DNA of 64,000 bases. Origin: a virus. This document shows positions 40,725-49,841 of the stretch, piece by piece (positions within the stretch are counted from its first letter, which is position 1; the number at the start of each line of letters is the position of its first letter). The notes beneath the pieces are model-generated. The model had not been told where the DNA came from. It was given only the letters and a program-made list of their open reading frames with translations, and searched no databases. The stretch spans positions 62,001 to 126,000 of the IMG/VR virus record IMGVR_UViG_3300045120_000498, one strand, 5' to 3'. A program made the position numbers and the translations under genes.

Positions 40725-41542
40725 TCACCCCCTCGCGGCGGCCTTCTGGCTCGTCTTGGCGCCCGCCAGCGCGAGCGCGTCCTCCTCGGCCTTCGCGGCG
40801 AAGGCGTAGACCAGCAGGCGGACGCGGCGGCGCGACGGTGGCAGGTGTACCCGGTCGGCTTGCGTGCCGCCGAGCGGCCGGTAGTCGTCGTCCAGGTCGT
40901 GGTAGAGCCGGAAGGGATCGTGCCCCCCGTGCTTCCACGACAGGTACAGATACCGGGCCTCGCCACGACCGCCGCTCAGTCTTTTCCCGCTTCGATGGCC
41001 TTCACGTCGGCGTCGTCGAAGCCCGACAGCGACATCACGTTCACCGACAGCCGCGCGATCAGGCCCGGCTGCTTCCGGAACCGCCACTTCAGGACTTGCA
41101 CCCGCGCCCACAGCGGATCGCCGATGGAGTCGTTGATCCCCTTCTGCTTCGCGACCGTAGCCAGGTCCGGACTGACCATCGACGCCGCCACGATCCGCGC
41201 GTTCGTCTCGTTCGAGTCCGGCTCCGTGTTGCGACCCCGCCGCCGACCACTCAGGTCGCCCGACTCGATGCGGGTAATCTCGTCCGCCTCCAGCGCCCGC
41301 AGCCGCACCACGATGGCCTGCGGCTTCTCGTCCGTGCCGACGTTCACCGTGTACGACCGCTCGATCACCGGGTCCTCGTCGTCGAGGAACCACGCCAGCG
41401 CGTCGTTCTCCAGTTGCGCCTTCTCGTCGTCGCTGCCGGTGACCTTCCCGTCTGCGACAAGCTCCATCGCCTGCCGTGCCGTCCGCTCGCCCTTGGGCTT
41501 CGCGTCCGGGGGGGCCGTCTCCGGCTCTGCCGTGCCTGCCAT
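40725..41542 (-). CDS. Tail assembly chaperone long form via -1 frameshift
   Basis: Ribosomes slipping back one base at 40982-40988 extend the short form by about 85 residues (RLSGGRGEARYLYLSWKHGG through the basic end) to the stop at 40725. The frame after the slip starts AGA-CTG. The G/GT pair recruits tail tube subunits to the tape measure; the long form binds it. Order and size fit gpG-gpGT systems. Confidence 0.8.
40976..41542 (-). CDS. Tail assembly chaperone short form (XkdN-like)
   Basis: 188 aa, acidic, helical C-terminal half (LWARVQVLKWRFRKQPGLIA, then LSGFDDADVKAIEAGKD). Between tube and tape-measure genes, as expected. The stop lies 4 nt after a GGGAAAA slippery heptamer. Confidence 0.8.
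   Translation of the reverse strand: MAGTAEPETAPPDAKPKGERTARQAMELVADGKVTGSDDEKAQLENDALAWFLDDEDPVIERSYTVNVGTDEKPQAIVVRLRALEADEITRIESGDLSGRRRGRNTEPDSNETNARIVAASMVSPDLATVAKQKGINDSIGDPLWARVQVLKWRFRKQPGLIARLSVNVMSLSGFDDADVKAIEAGKD
40982..40988 (-). promoter_or_regulatory. -1 ribosomal frameshift site GGGAAAA
   Basis: In frame 0 the codons read GCG-GGA-AAA, so G-GGA-AAA has the canonical X-XXY-YYZ layout. It is followed at once by GAC-TGA. The -1 frame stays open for 85 codons that encode a conserved-looking chaperone end. Confidence 0.8.
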
Positions 41543-41639
41543 GCCGCCTCCTAGCGGTAGTGGGGTCGGCGCGGATCACGCATAACGACTGCCCCCGCGG
41601 GACTGCCGATAGAGGCTCCACGCGCCTCTCGCAACACAG

Positions 41640-41831
41640 CTACGCCGCGCCGCGATCCTTGCGCCCGATCCGCCGCACCGGCGGGCCGGGGTCGAAGCTG
41701 TCGTCCGCGGCCGCACACTCGACCTCGATACGGCCCATCTCTGCGAGCAGGTCGCGCTGACCGTGTGATCCCTTCTCCACGATCACGGCTTTCAGCCGTA
41801 TCCACGCTCTCTCGTAGTCGATCACCGCCAC
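41640..41831 (-). CDS. Hypothetical 63-aa protein between tube and chaperone genes
   Basis: Short charged protein (MAVIDYERAWIRLKAVIVEK) with no recognised family. The next 97 bp to the chaperone contain one dispersed 10-mer (41628-41637) and an unconvincing 28-codon frame. Confidence 0.5.
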   Translation of the reverse strand: MAVIDYERAWIRLKAVIVEKGSHGQRDLLAEMGRIEVECAAADDSFDPGPPVRRIGRKDRGAA

Positions 41832-41834
41832 GAG

Positions 41835-42362
41835 CTAGCCGCCGGTGGTCGCGAGCGACGTAGCGGTCGGAACACCCTGCGGGTCGAGGTTCGCCTTGAA
41901 CGCCTCCAGGTAGTCCTCGTCTTCCCATGTCAGCGGGAACTCGCGCTCCACCAGGTCATCGCCGATGGAGAACCCGATGGGCAGCCGCCAGATCAGGCAG
42001 CCGTCCAGCCTGATCTTCTCGATACCGAGCGCGTCCGGATCGTCGTACTCCAACTCCAGGGAGAACGGCTTCATCGGGATGCGCGTCGAGCGCGAGCGCC
42101 GCGACTTGATGAACTCGAACACCTCCATCTCCCACTTGGTGTCCATCTTCTGGATGCGGATGGTGCCCTCCCGAGTCTCGCGACCCGGCTTGTGGCCCAT
42201 CCGCGCCGTGCCCACCAGGGGCACGTCGATGCGGGCGATTTCGATGGCGCCCGACACCTCGATTGCGTCGCTCAGGGCCGTGTGCCCGAGCACAGGGTCG
42301 AGTCGGTAGGCCAGCCCGTACAGGCCGGAGAACCGAAGCAGCCCCTCAGCGGTCGATGCCAT
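41835..42362 (-). CDS. Tail tube protein (XkdM-like)
   Basis: 175 aa following the sheath gene. GTARMGHKPGRETREGTIRI, MDTKWEMEVFEFI and the ERTFPLTW-like end (EREFPLTWEDEDYLEAFKAN) fit the XkdM tube family. It forms the inner tube of the contractile tail. Confidence 0.8.
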   Translation of the reverse strand: MASTAEGLLRFSGLYGLAYRLDPVLGHTALSDAIEVSGAIEIARIDVPLVGTARMGHKPGRETREGTIRIQKMDTKWEMEVFEFIKSRRSRSTRIPMKPFSLELEYDDPDALGIEKIRLDGCLIWRLPIGFSIGDDLVEREFPLTWEDEDYLEAFKANLDPQGVPTATSLATTGG

Positions 42363-42387
42363 CCGTACCTCCGTGTTGCCAGGCGCG

Positions 42388-43839
42388 TTACGCGACCTGG
42401 ATGGTGAAGAACACCTGCTCGACCGAGCGGCCGAAGCCGAGTCCGACCAGGACGGCCACGTACTCGTCGGTGTCGCTCGGTGTCGGGTTCGGGTCGATCA
42501 CGCACGTGAACCCCGGCTGAATCACGCCCAGGTCCACACGCCGCTGGCAGCGCGCGCGAGTCTCGCCCACGACGTACTGCCGCGTCTTGTCGCTCACCGC
42601 GTTGCGGCCGATGATGTTCGCGTCCGACCAGTCGGCCAGTTCCATCTGAAGGCCCTGCATGGTGCGGACGTACTTCGGGTTGCGGTAGATCAGGTACGGC
42701 TTCTGCGCGTTCGTCTTCGCGACGTACGTGGTCAGCGCCTTCTCGATCCGCACCGGCGCGTCCGGGTTCGAGTCCCGGCCGAGCACCATCACGCCCGCGT
42801 CGAACGCGGTCAGGATGTCCGACGCCGACGCACCGACGACCGGCACGACCCCCTGGAGCCGGGCATAGGTCATCGACTGCGCCTCGCCCTTCGCGGCCAT
42901 GATCCCCGCGATCCGCGGCGCCAACTGCGACGTGGACAGCACGCCCAGCGTCTCGTCCCGCACCGACCCCAGCCCGACGGTGACGATGTTCTCCGACGCC
43001 GCCGCCACAGCGCGCGAGACGGCCGTCGCGATCAACTCGTTCGCCAGGCCGCCGAGCACCGTGATAAACCGCTTGCCGTTCGCGTTCCAGTTCTCGCTCC
43101 AGGACCGCAGCGACGCGGTGATGCTCACGTCCGTCAGGTCCTCGAACGCCAGCACCCCGAACCGCTGCGAGTCGAACGCCGCCATCGCCGCCAGGTAGTC
43201 CGCCGCCAGCAGCGTCGTGCCGTCAGCGCCGCCCGAGAACGACTGGTTCGACACGATCCCGAGCGCCACGCCGGTGATCGTCTGCGTGGCCGTGACCCAC
43301 AGCGACGCCGCGTTGATCTGATTCGCCAGGTCGGCCACGTTCGTGTCCGCGAACGTGTACCGCTCCACCTCGACGCCGCCGACGTACAGGATCAGGTCCG
43401 TCTTGGTCGCGTCCGAGGCGGCGTCCTGCGTGGTCACGGTCAGGTTGTTGCCGTACGACCCGTCCGACTTCGCCGTCAGCGTGATCGCCACGGCCGGGGT
43501 CGTGTTCGACAGCGGCCTCGTCGCCTTCGCGCCCGCCGCGCCGACCATCCGGAACGCGAGCACCTGCCCCGCGCCGCCGCGGCCCTCCAGGCCCTCCCCA
43601 GTGAACGCCTGCATCACCGCCTTGAATCCAGCCGTCGTCTCCGTCGGGCCGAAGAACGACTTGAAGTCGGCCAGGTTCCGTAGCGACACCACCGACTCCG
43701 AAGGCCCCCAGTCGTGCGTGAAGCCGAGAGCAACCACCGACCCGATGCCGACCGGCACCGTCGTCGCGGGCGACGCCTCGAAGTTCACGTACGTCCCCGG
43801 GAGCTTGGGCCGCGCGCTCTTGCTGAACTGTCCAGGCAC
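42388..43839 (-). CDS. Tail sheath protein (XkdK-like)
   Basis: 483 aa with sheath features: SARPKLPGTYVNFEA N-terminus that would link subunits, VPVGIGSVVALGFTHDWGP, GSYGNNLTVT, VRTMQGLQMELADWSDANI and a C-terminal insertion-free end (GFGRSVEQVFFTIQVA). The extended N and C termini are expected to weave the sheath. It establishes that the tail is contractile. Confidence 0.92.
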   Translation of the reverse strand: MPGQFSKSARPKLPGTYVNFEASPATTVPVGIGSVVALGFTHDWGPSESVVSLRNLADFKSFFGPTETTAGFKAVMQAFTGEGLEGRGGAGQVLAFRMVGAAGAKATRPLSNTTPAVAITLTAKSDGSYGNNLTVTTQDAASDATKTDLILYVGGVEVERYTFADTNVADLANQINAASLWVTATQTITGVALGIVSNQSFSGGADGTTLLAADYLAAMAAFDSQRFGVLAFEDLTDVSITASLRSWSENWNANGKRFITVLGGLANELIATAVSRAVAAASENIVTVGLGSVRDETLGVLSTSQLAPRIAGIMAAKGEAQSMTYARLQGVVPVVGASASDILTAFDAGVMVLGRDSNPDAPVRIEKALTTYVAKTNAQKPYLIYRNPKYVRTMQGLQMELADWSDANIIGRNAVSDKTRQYVVGETRARCQRRVDLGVIQPGFTCVIDPNPTPSDTDEYVAVLVGLGFGRSVEQVFFTIQVA

Positions 43840-43842
43840 CGG

Positions 43843-44106
43843 TTACCCCTCCTCGCCCGCGTCTTCGCCGCTCGGCGGAATCTCGCGCTTCAGCCACGCC
43901 TTCACCGCGGCCTTCGCGTCCTTGACGGTCATGTCGCCCGTGTCGTCGCTCAACGCCCCGGCCGCAACATGCGACTCGCAGCCCAGGAACGCAGGCGCCT
44001 CCGCGATCAGCCGCTCACGCGAATACGACGGCGGCCCCTCGGCCTCCGGGGCCTCGCGCGTGCGCCGCGGTGTGCGGCCTTCGCTGGCGGTGTCGTCGTC
44101 GGCCAC
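43843..44106 (-). CDS. Hypothetical 87-aa acidic protein
   Basis: Charged N-terminus with RTPRRTREAPEAEGPPSYSR, then a helical end (VKDAKAAVKAWLKREI). Short proteins of this kind often precede the sheath in connector regions. A copy-number or assembly role cannot be read from the sequence. Confidence 0.55.
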   Translation of the reverse strand: MADDDTASEGRTPRRTREAPEAEGPPSYSRERLIAEAPAFLGCESHVAAGALSDDTGDMTVKDAKAAVKAWLKREIPPSGEDAGEEG

Positions 44107-44115
44107 GCTAGCCTC

Positions 44116-44736
44116 CTAAGCCCTGGACACCCTCGGGCGTCCGAATGTCTCGTTGTCACCCTCTATGCCGACTGTCAGCACGTGCTGTTCCTGACCCTCG
44201 ACGATCACACGCTGTCGGATGGATTGTAGGACGGGACCACTGCGGAGCGCATCGTGACGATCAGTCGGCCTCGTCCACGAAGCGCGGAAGTCGCACACCA
44301 CGATCACCCGCTGCTCGTCCTCGCCGTCCGGCACCCGGTTCACCTGCACGTCCACCAGCCGTAGGTAGTCGTGTGTGTTGCGAGACGCCGACCCGTTCGC
44401 GAGCGGCACCCCGGCGTAGTCGTACAGCGGCACCCGGTATGGCGTCAGCCCGCCGACGAACGCCATCCACAGCCGGTCGGTCAACTCCGCTCCGTCGAGC
44501 AAGCCCTGCTCGAACGACTCCGACCGCGGCGGGTAGCAGTAGACCGTGTACGGCTGCGTGATCTGCACGATCAGCGCGGCCTCGCTCGACAGCGCCGGGC
44601 CGACCGTCGCGACGATGGCGTACGGCGGCTCCAGCAGCGTTCCGTCCTCCGCCGCCAGCCGCACCTCCCAGTCCGGCCCGAGCGAGTCGGCCACGTGCCG
44701 CTTCACCGAGCGCAATGCGTCCGCGTGTGTCCTCAT
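44116..44736 (-). CDS. Putative tail terminator/completion protein
   Basis: 206 aa, ATG overlapping the previous gene. The position between the gp10-like and sheath genes and the mixed alpha/beta sequence (WEVRLAAEDGTLLEPPYAIV) fit tail terminator proteins. A 10-mer copy (44375-44384) encodes Ser-Arg-Asn-Thr. Confidence 0.6.
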   Translation of the reverse strand: MRTHADALRSVKRHVADSLGPDWEVRLAAEDGTLLEPPYAIVATVGPALSSEAALIVQITQPYTVYCYPPRSESFEQGLLDGAELTDRLWMAFVGGLTPYRVPLYDYAGVPLANGSASRNTHDYLRLVDVQVNRVPDGEDEQRVIVVCDFRASWTRPTDRHDALRSGPVLQSIRQRVIVEGQEQHVLTVGIEGDNETFGRPRVSRA

Positions 44737-45227
44737 CCGCGCTCGCACTCCCGCTTGAACGCCAGAAGCTCCCGCTCGAACAGGCCGTGCGCAATCTCGT
44801 GCTCCAGCTTCGCCGCGCTGATCCGCACCATCGCCTGCCCGCGCGTGCCCGGGTGATGCACCACCGACGGGAAGTGCCACCGGCCGCCCTTCGTGAACGC
44901 CAGCCGCCGGTTCGGCGGAATCGGCCGAATCTCGTGCGGCGACGTGCTCCACTCCACGTACGGCGCAATCGGGTCCTCCGTCTCCACCCCGGACGCGAAC
45001 CCGCGCGGATGCACCGTCACCGGCTTCTGCCGCCACGACTCGCGCAACGTCCCGCGGCGCCGCTTCCGCGGCCGCATGTCCGGCGGCTCCGGCGGGTCAC
45101 CGATGGGCGTGTTCATCCGCACCAGTTCCGTGAACCGCTCGCCGCCCCGCTGCGCCATGTGGAACGCCGCCCTCGTCGCCGCCTCCGGCTTGCAGATCGA
45201 CGCGATCTTCTCGCCCACGTACGGCAT
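44733..45227 (-). CDS. Neck/tail completion protein (HK97 gp10-like)
   Basis: 164 aa. LVRMNTPIGDPPEPPDMRPR, a GTLRESW segment, YVEWSTSPHEIRPIPPN and a late RISAAKLEHEIAHG helix are the usual landmarks of gp10-type proteins. ATG overlaps the previous stop (TGATG). Confidence 0.75.
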   Translation of the reverse strand: MPYVGEKIASICKPEAATRAAFHMAQRGGERFTELVRMNTPIGDPPEPPDMRPRKRRRGTLRESWRQKPVTVHPRGFASGVETEDPIAPYVEWSTSPHEIRPIPPNRRLAFTKGGRWHFPSVVHHPGTRGQAMVRISAAKLEHEIAHGLFERELLAFKRECERG

Positions 45228-45652
45228 CACGCCGCCGCCCCCGCCAGCGGCTCCCGCGGATGATCGGCCACGACTCGCATCGTCACCGTGTAGCCGATCA
45301 CGCGCCGCTTCTTGCGGATCGGCTCCGGGTCGCCGGTCACCTCGAACACGACCTCCACGCCGTCCCCGAACTGGTGCTTCGACAGCACCCCGATCCGGTG
45401 CTCCGACGTGATCGCGACCGAGCCGCCGTCCAGGTCGCGAATGCCCGTCATCAGCGTCGGCACGCGCACCGTCCGACGCCGACCCCGCGGCGGCGGATCG
45501 ACCGACTCCGGCGCCTGCGGAAGCTGGAGCCGCGCCTTCATCCACGGCCCCACGTGCTCGTGCATCGGCGTGCTGCCCTCGACCCGCACCGCAGCCACCT
45601 GCCGTCGCGAGTAGACCCGCGCCCGATCAACCAGTGCCGCCGTCAGCGCCAC
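45227..45652 (-). CDS. Head closure (Hc1-type) protein
   Basis: 141 aa, beta-rich middle (VRVPTLMTGIRDLDGGSVAI, then VEVVFEVTGDPEPIRKKRRV). The place after the gp6-like connector and before gp10 suggests the head closure ring. Family assignment is by order more than motif. Confidence 0.6.
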   Translation of the reverse strand: MALTAALVDRARVYSRRQVAAVRVEGSTPMHEHVGPWMKARLQLPQAPESVDPPPRGRRRTVRVPTLMTGIRDLDGGSVAITSEHRIGVLSKHQFGDGVEVVFEVTGDPEPIRKKRRVIGYTVTMRVVADHPREPLAGAAA

Positions 45653-46201
45653 CTACTGCTCCCAGATGCGCCCCGGCGCGCCGGTATCCCACACGCCCGG
45701 CACCGATTCGTACGGCCCGAACACGCCGCCCCAGTCCACTTCCACCACGTCCACCGCCGGAACGTTCTTGCCGGACAGGATCGCGAGCCAGTAGTCCTGC
45801 ATATCGGGCGTCATCATCAGCCACAGCAGCCGGTCCAGCGCGGGCGACTGATTCAGCGTCCGCGTCGTCTGCGTGTTGTGCCAGCCCGGCGGGCGCCGCT
45901 GCTCCGAATAGCTGCCCGCCGTGAACGACTGCACCACGTCGTCCGACGACGTTTCCACGTAGTCCTCTTGCGACTCGTAGGCCAACTGCTCGGTGCGCAA
46001 CTGCACCGCCTGCTCCACTATCGGAGTCAGCGGGTCGCCTGTCGGGAAGTCGCTCGCAACACGCCCCGTCACGCCGCCGATGTACGTGACCGCGCGATCC
46101 ACAAGCACCTGGAGAGAATCCGGCGTTGCCTCCGGATACCCCAGCGCACCGAAGTCGATCCGGCTCCACGTGCGCACGTCTGCTGCGGTCGGAATCTGCA
46201 T
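45653..46201 (-). CDS. Head-tail adaptor (gp6-like connector)
   Basis: 182 aa; helical N-terminus (TAADVRTWSRIDFGAL, then LQVLVDRAVTYIGGVTG and IVEQAVQLRTEQLAYES) as in gp6/gp15-type adaptors that extend the portal. Directly follows the capsid genes. Confidence 0.7.
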   Translation of the reverse strand: MQIPTAADVRTWSRIDFGALGYPEATPDSLQVLVDRAVTYIGGVTGRVASDFPTGDPLTPIVEQAVQLRTEQLAYESQEDYVETSSDDVVQSFTAGSYSEQRRPPGWHNTQTTRTLNQSPALDRLLWLMMTPDMQDYWLAILSGKNVPAVDVVEVDWGGVFGPYESVPGVWDTGAPGRIWEQ

Positions 46202-46224
46202 TGCGCCTCCGGCCAGGCGACGAT

Positions 46225-46242
46225 GCGCGCGCGAGCGCGCGC
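46225..46242 (-). promoter_or_regulatory. Alternating GC hairpin between capsid and connector genes
   Basis: GCGCGCG-CTCG-CGCGCGC is a perfect 7-bp stem with a tight loop in the 51-bp gap. It has no U-tract, so it more likely tunes mRNA stability or read-through than terminates. Confidence 0.4.
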
Positions 46243-46252
46243 CCTCGGCTGG

Positions 46253-46855
46253 CTACTTCGCCGTCTTCGGCGTCCCCTGCTCGGCCTGCGCCTTCTCGGC
46301 CTCGGCGTCCTCCGCGCTGATCTGCACGGTGTCCTCGTCGGCCTCACCGGCGGCCTTCGCGGCGGCCTGCTCGGCAGCCGCGACGCGCGCCTTCTCCTCG
46401 GCCGCCTGCGCCGCCATCTGCGCGTTCGCCGCGGCCTCGTCGGCCTCCGCCTTCGCCGTCCGCATCCGCTCGGCCTGCTCCTCGGCGGACACCGGCGGCT
46501 CGCCAGCGCGCTTCGGGCCGCCCGTCTGCTGCTGGAGCGTGGACGCCTTCCGAGCATCCGCCGGAATGTCGAACTTCCGCTTCGGGAGCACCGTCCCGTT
46601 CTCGTCCTCGACCACGCCGATCACGATGCCGCCGCGCACCGCCGCCGCGATCACACGCTCGCCCTTCGCGACCTTCAGCGACTCCAGGTCGAGCGCGTCG
46701 GTGGCGCCTTGGTCGATGGGCGCGAGGGACGCCCGCGCGACATCGCGGTCGATGGACGCGCGATGCGCGGTGATCAGGTCCTCAGCGTTCGCGTGCTCCC
46801 CGACCTTCGCCGCGAACTCGGCCGCGGCGGCCTCTGCATCGTTCCCTCGTGGCAT
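46253..46855 (-). CDS. Capsid-adjacent Ala/Glu-rich protein, 200 aa
   Basis: The first 110 residues look globular (DLESLKVAKGERVIAAAVRG, then GIVIGVVEDENGTVLPKRKF). The last 90 form a long Ala/Glu helix, probably a coiled coil. A minor head or assembly protein is plausible from its place after the major capsid gene. Confidence 0.55.
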   Translation of the reverse strand: MPRGNDAEAAAAEFAAKVGEHANAEDLITAHRASIDRDVARASLAPIDQGATDALDLESLKVAKGERVIAAAVRGGIVIGVVEDENGTVLPKRKFDIPADARKASTLQQQTGGPKRAGEPPVSAEEQAERMRTAKAEADEAAANAQMAAQAAEEKARVAAAEQAAAKAAGEADEDTVQISAEDAEAEKAQAEQGTPKTAK

Positions 46856-46872
46856 CGCGCCGTCCTCCTTGT

Positions 46873-46896
46873 GGGCGGACGCCGCAGCGCCCGCCC
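46873..46896 (-). terminator. Stem-loop after the major capsid gene
   Basis: GGGCGG and CCGCCC arms with an inner GCGC/GCG pairing lie right after the capsid stop, without a U-tract. Such attenuators often lower expression of genes downstream of the capsid. Confidence 0.45.
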
Positions 46897-46915
46897 GGTT
46901 CGTCGTCTGAAGTCG

Positions 46916-47959
46916 CTACGGCGCGACGGAGCGGAAGGCTCCGCGGGGATCGACCGCCGCCATGCCGAAGTCGTGCCGCACCTTGAAGTCCACCGAGTCC
47001 AACTCGAAGGTGTAGGGGTCCATCCCCGGGCCGAGCGCGTTGCGCACCGTCGGGTCCTTGATCCCGACGAACGGCGTGTCGTTCCCGTTCAGGAACCCCA
47101 TCGCGAACGCCGGAACGTCCGCCGGGTCGGCGAACAAGTACCAGTCGGTCGCGTCGGTCATGAACGGCTCGCGGATCACGGCATCCGGCGGCAGGATGCC
47201 CGCCAGCATGTTCATCGTGCCCTTGTCCATGAACGCCGAGCCGATGCCCGCTGTGCCGCCGGTGTAGTTCACCGTCGTGCCGGTGTCCTGCGACCGGATG
47301 ATCCGGTTGGCGATCATCTGGAGCTTCGCGTTCTTCACCAGCAGCGCGTTGGCCCGGATCATGATGTGGTTGCCGTCGTCGTCAAGCTGCGCTTCCATCC
47401 ACGCGATGGCATCGGCCAGCGCGTCCTCGGAGAGCGGTGCGACGCCCGTGTTGCCACGGGAGGCGTGGAAGAACGTCACGCCGTCGTACGCGACGGGGTT
47501 CGACTCGATCAGGGCGACCATCGCCTCGGACACGAACCGGCCCGCCTCCCAGCCCATGTCGGCCGGGTTGCGGTTCAGCAGATCGCCGGTGTCGTCCGAC
47601 AGGATCGCGTGCCGCGTGATCGAGTAGACACCGCCGTAGGTGTCCAGAGCGAGCACGGCAGGCAGCCGCTCCGTGCGGGTCATGCCCGGGTACTCGCCGT
47701 GGTCGCCCACGTACCCGAACCCGCGGAGCATGTTCAGCCCGCGAAGCCGCCGCTCGCGGAAGTCGGGCAGGTTCTCGACGGCCGCGTAGCGCCGCCACTG
47801 CGCGTTGACGCGCTGATAGCCGTGCCACACGCTCGCGCGGACCGGCCCGAACAGGAACTCGGCGAAGTCGGCCCGCGAGTCCGCCTCCTGCAACGCCGCC
47901 CATTCCTGCCACGCCTCGAACAGCAGGATGGGGCGCCCGTACTCTCCGTAGGCTCCCAT
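46916..47959 (-). CDS. Major capsid protein (HK97 fold, Mu gpT-like)
   Basis: 347 aa. Landmarks: FLFGPVRASVWHGYQRVNAQ, a VENLPDFRERRLRGLN segment, LDTYGGVYSITRHAILSDDT, AMVALIESNPVAYDGVTFFH, ALLVKNAKLQMIANRIIRS and a C-terminal DSVDFKVRHDFGMAAVDPRG. This is the pattern of gpT-type capsids. It follows the protease-scaffold and decoration genes. ATG at 47959 has GGAG 8 nt upstream. Confidence 0.85.
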   Translation of the reverse strand: MGAYGEYGRPILLFEAWQEWAALQEADSRADFAEFLFGPVRASVWHGYQRVNAQWRRYAAVENLPDFRERRLRGLNMLRGFGYVGDHGEYPGMTRTERLPAVLALDTYGGVYSITRHAILSDDTGDLLNRNPADMGWEAGRFVSEAMVALIESNPVAYDGVTFFHASRGNTGVAPLSEDALADAIAWMEAQLDDDGNHIMIRANALLVKNAKLQMIANRIIRSQDTGTTVNYTGGTAGIGSAFMDKGTMNMLAGILPPDAVIREPFMTDATDWYLFADPADVPAFAMGFLNGNDTPFVGIKDPTVRNALGPGMDPYTFELDSVDFKVRHDFGMAAVDPRGAFRSVAP

Positions 47960-48009
47960 GTGTTTCTCCGTCGGTTCCTGTCTCGTAGGTTGAGGACGCC
48001 CAGGGCGGC

Positions 48010-48408
48010 CTAGAAGCTGTCCTTGTCGTCCAGATCGACGCGGCACTTGCCGGTCGGAGTCCCGCGCGAACCGGCCTTCTCGTTCAGACGGCCGAACTTC
48101 ACGTTGCCCGCCGCCGTGGTGGTCAGCAGGTTGGACGCGGCGATGATGTAGATGGCATCGCCCACGTTCGCGGCGGCGACGCCCGCGCCGGTGTTCGGCA
48201 CCTGCACGACCCCCTTCGCGATGATCGCGAACGGTTCGCCAATCGCGACCGTCTTCTGCGCCGTGGTGCCCGAAGCGGCACCCGACGACGGCTTCTTCTG
48301 CTTGACCGCGACGCCGACGAAGTTCAACTCGGTGCACGGATCACCGTGCACCACGGCCTTCGTCGCAGCGGCGACGTACTTCATGTAGCCAGGGCGGCTG
48401 TACGGCAT
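48010..48408 (-). CDS. Head decoration protein (DUF2190-like)
   Basis: 132 aa, N-terminal VVHGDPCTELNFVGVAVKQK then beta-rich repeats (GEPFAIIAKGVVQVPN, VGDAIYIIAASNLLTT), ending basic/acidic. The fold and position between scaffold and capsid genes fit DUF2190 decoration proteins that cap capsid surfaces. Confidence 0.75.
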   Translation of the reverse strand: MPYSRPGYMKYVAAATKAVVHGDPCTELNFVGVAVKQKKPSSGAASGTTAQKTVAIGEPFAIIAKGVVQVPNTGAGVAAANVGDAIYIIAASNLLTTTAAGNVKFGRLNEKAGSRGTPTGKCRVDLDDKDSF

Positions 48409-48443
48409 TCCCTATCTCCCTCTCGTGGTCGGAGCGGTTGCCT

Positions 48444-49841
48444 CTAGTCCCCGACCGGCTGGTACACGTCGTCCGGGGACGGGACACCGGCCGACTCCAG
48501 GAGCGCGCGCGTGCGATCCCCGAGCCGATCCGGCTTCTGATCGCCGGTCGGCGTCTCGCCGTCCGGCTTCGTGGTGCCGGGAACCGCCCGGACGCGGGTC
48601 GGATTCAGTTGCGCCACCAGGTCGCGCCCGCGCGTGACCGACTCGGTGACGGCCTCGGTCAGCACCTCGCTGGCCGTCTTCGTGCGGTTGCCGTCGGCGT
48701 CGTAGTCGTCCACCACGTCGAGCGCGATGGTGGGGATGCCCTCCACCAGCGCGAACTCGGCGCGCATCGACTCGGCCAGCGCATCCGGCAGCTTCGCCTC
48801 CGCGATCAGCGCGTGCGCCTGATCACGCAGGTCGCGAAGCTCGATCTGGCGGTCGGCGTCAGCGCGGGCCTCGGCGCGGATCATGTCGCGCTCCTCGGCA
48901 ATGGCCGCCTCGACCATGCCCGCCACGCGCTCCTCGACGGCCGCCTCGATGAGGGGCAGGAAGGCTGCGGCGACCTGCGGGTCGCTCAGGGCCTCGGCCA
49001 GCGCCTCGGGGGTCACGTCCATGTCCTCGTCCTTTCCGGCCGCTTCCTTCACGGCGCTCGCCATCGCTCGCTTCGCCGCCTTCATCGCCATCCCGTGCGG
49101 CAGCCCCTTCTTTTCGTACGCCTTGCACTTGGCCTGAAGCTCGGCGTCCTCGTCAGCGCCGCCGTCCGCCTTGTCCTCGGCGTCGCCGTCGCCCTTCTTG
49201 CCCTTCGCCTCAGCGAGCGCGTCCAGCAGGCCCGGCCGGGTGTTCTCCATGTAGGCCGCGAACTCGTCGTCCTCCAGGGACTCCAGGAACGTCTCGTCGG
49301 CGTCGGCCGCGGCGGCCTCCATCAGTTCCACGACCTTGCCGCCAGCGCCCGCCTCGGTCACCCAGTCCACGGTGCCCTTCTTCTGGATGCCCTCCACGAG
49401 CATCACCCGCACGCCGTCGCGCATGACCGGCTTCACGCCGGTGGCGTTCGAGTTGATCGACGACTCGACCAGGCCCGGGTCGTGCTCGATCATCGACGCC
49501 ACGAACGGCGTCGGCTTCGCACGGCCGACGACGGCGCCCTGCCCGAACCGGCCCTCCGCAGGCACGTTCGGGTCCCACCATGACTCCAGGATGCGACCGC
49601 CCAGGTCGCGAATCGAACGGGGCAGACCGCCCGCCGCCCGCCGCGCCTCCGGCGACTGGTGATCGACGTACATCTTCCAGCCCGCGAAGTTGCCCGCGTT
49701 CCGCTCCAGCATGTCGGCTTCGTACAGGTGCCGACCCCTGCCACGGCCAATGCACGGCCGGATCAGGTGGAGAAGAACCGTCCCATCGTCAGCAACGCCT
49801 TCGACTAGCTGTGCCGTCTCGTGCAGCTTCAGTTCGTCCAT
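48444..49841 (-). CDS. Capsid maturation protease fused to scaffold
   Basis: 465 aa. The N-terminal ~180 residues resemble a prohead protease (FAGWKMYVDHQS with His, GLPRSIRDLGGRILESWW, LVESSINSNATG with Ser). The remaining ~280 are acidic and helical with coiled-coil segments and few aromatics, as in scaffold domains. ATG at 49841 has GGGAATCGGG upstream. The protease should cut the scaffold once the shell forms. Confidence 0.75.
   Translation of the reverse strand: MDELKLHETAQLVEGVADDGTVLLHLIRPCIGRGRGRHLYEADMLERNAGNFAGWKMYVDHQSPEARRAAGGLPRSIRDLGGRILESWWDPNVPAEGRFGQGAVVGRAKPTPFVASMIEHDPGLVESSINSNATGVKPVMRDGVRVMLVEGIQKKGTVDWVTEAGAGGKVVELMEAAAADADETFLESLEDDEFAAYMENTRPGLLDALAEAKGKKGDGDAEDKADGGADEDAELQAKCKAYEKKGLPHGMAMKAAKRAMASAVKEAAGKDEDMDVTPEALAEALSDPQVAAAFLPLIEAAVEERVAGMVEAAIAEERDMIRAEARADADRQIELRDLRDQAHALIAEAKLPDALAESMRAEFALVEGIPTIALDVVDDYDADGNRTKTASEVLTEAVTESVTRGRDLVAQLNPTRVRAVPGTTKPDGETPTGDQKPDRLGDRTRALLESAGVPSPDDVYQPVGD

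Noticed and set aside
41551-41637. 28-codon frame between the tube and chaperone genes
   Set aside because: No ribosome site, and overlaps the 10-mer; too weak to list.
45260-48013. Very long open frame of 917 codons on the plus strand
   Set aside because: It is antisense to capsid and connector genes, rich in Arg/His/Pro as expected from the complement of high-GC codons, and has no domain.
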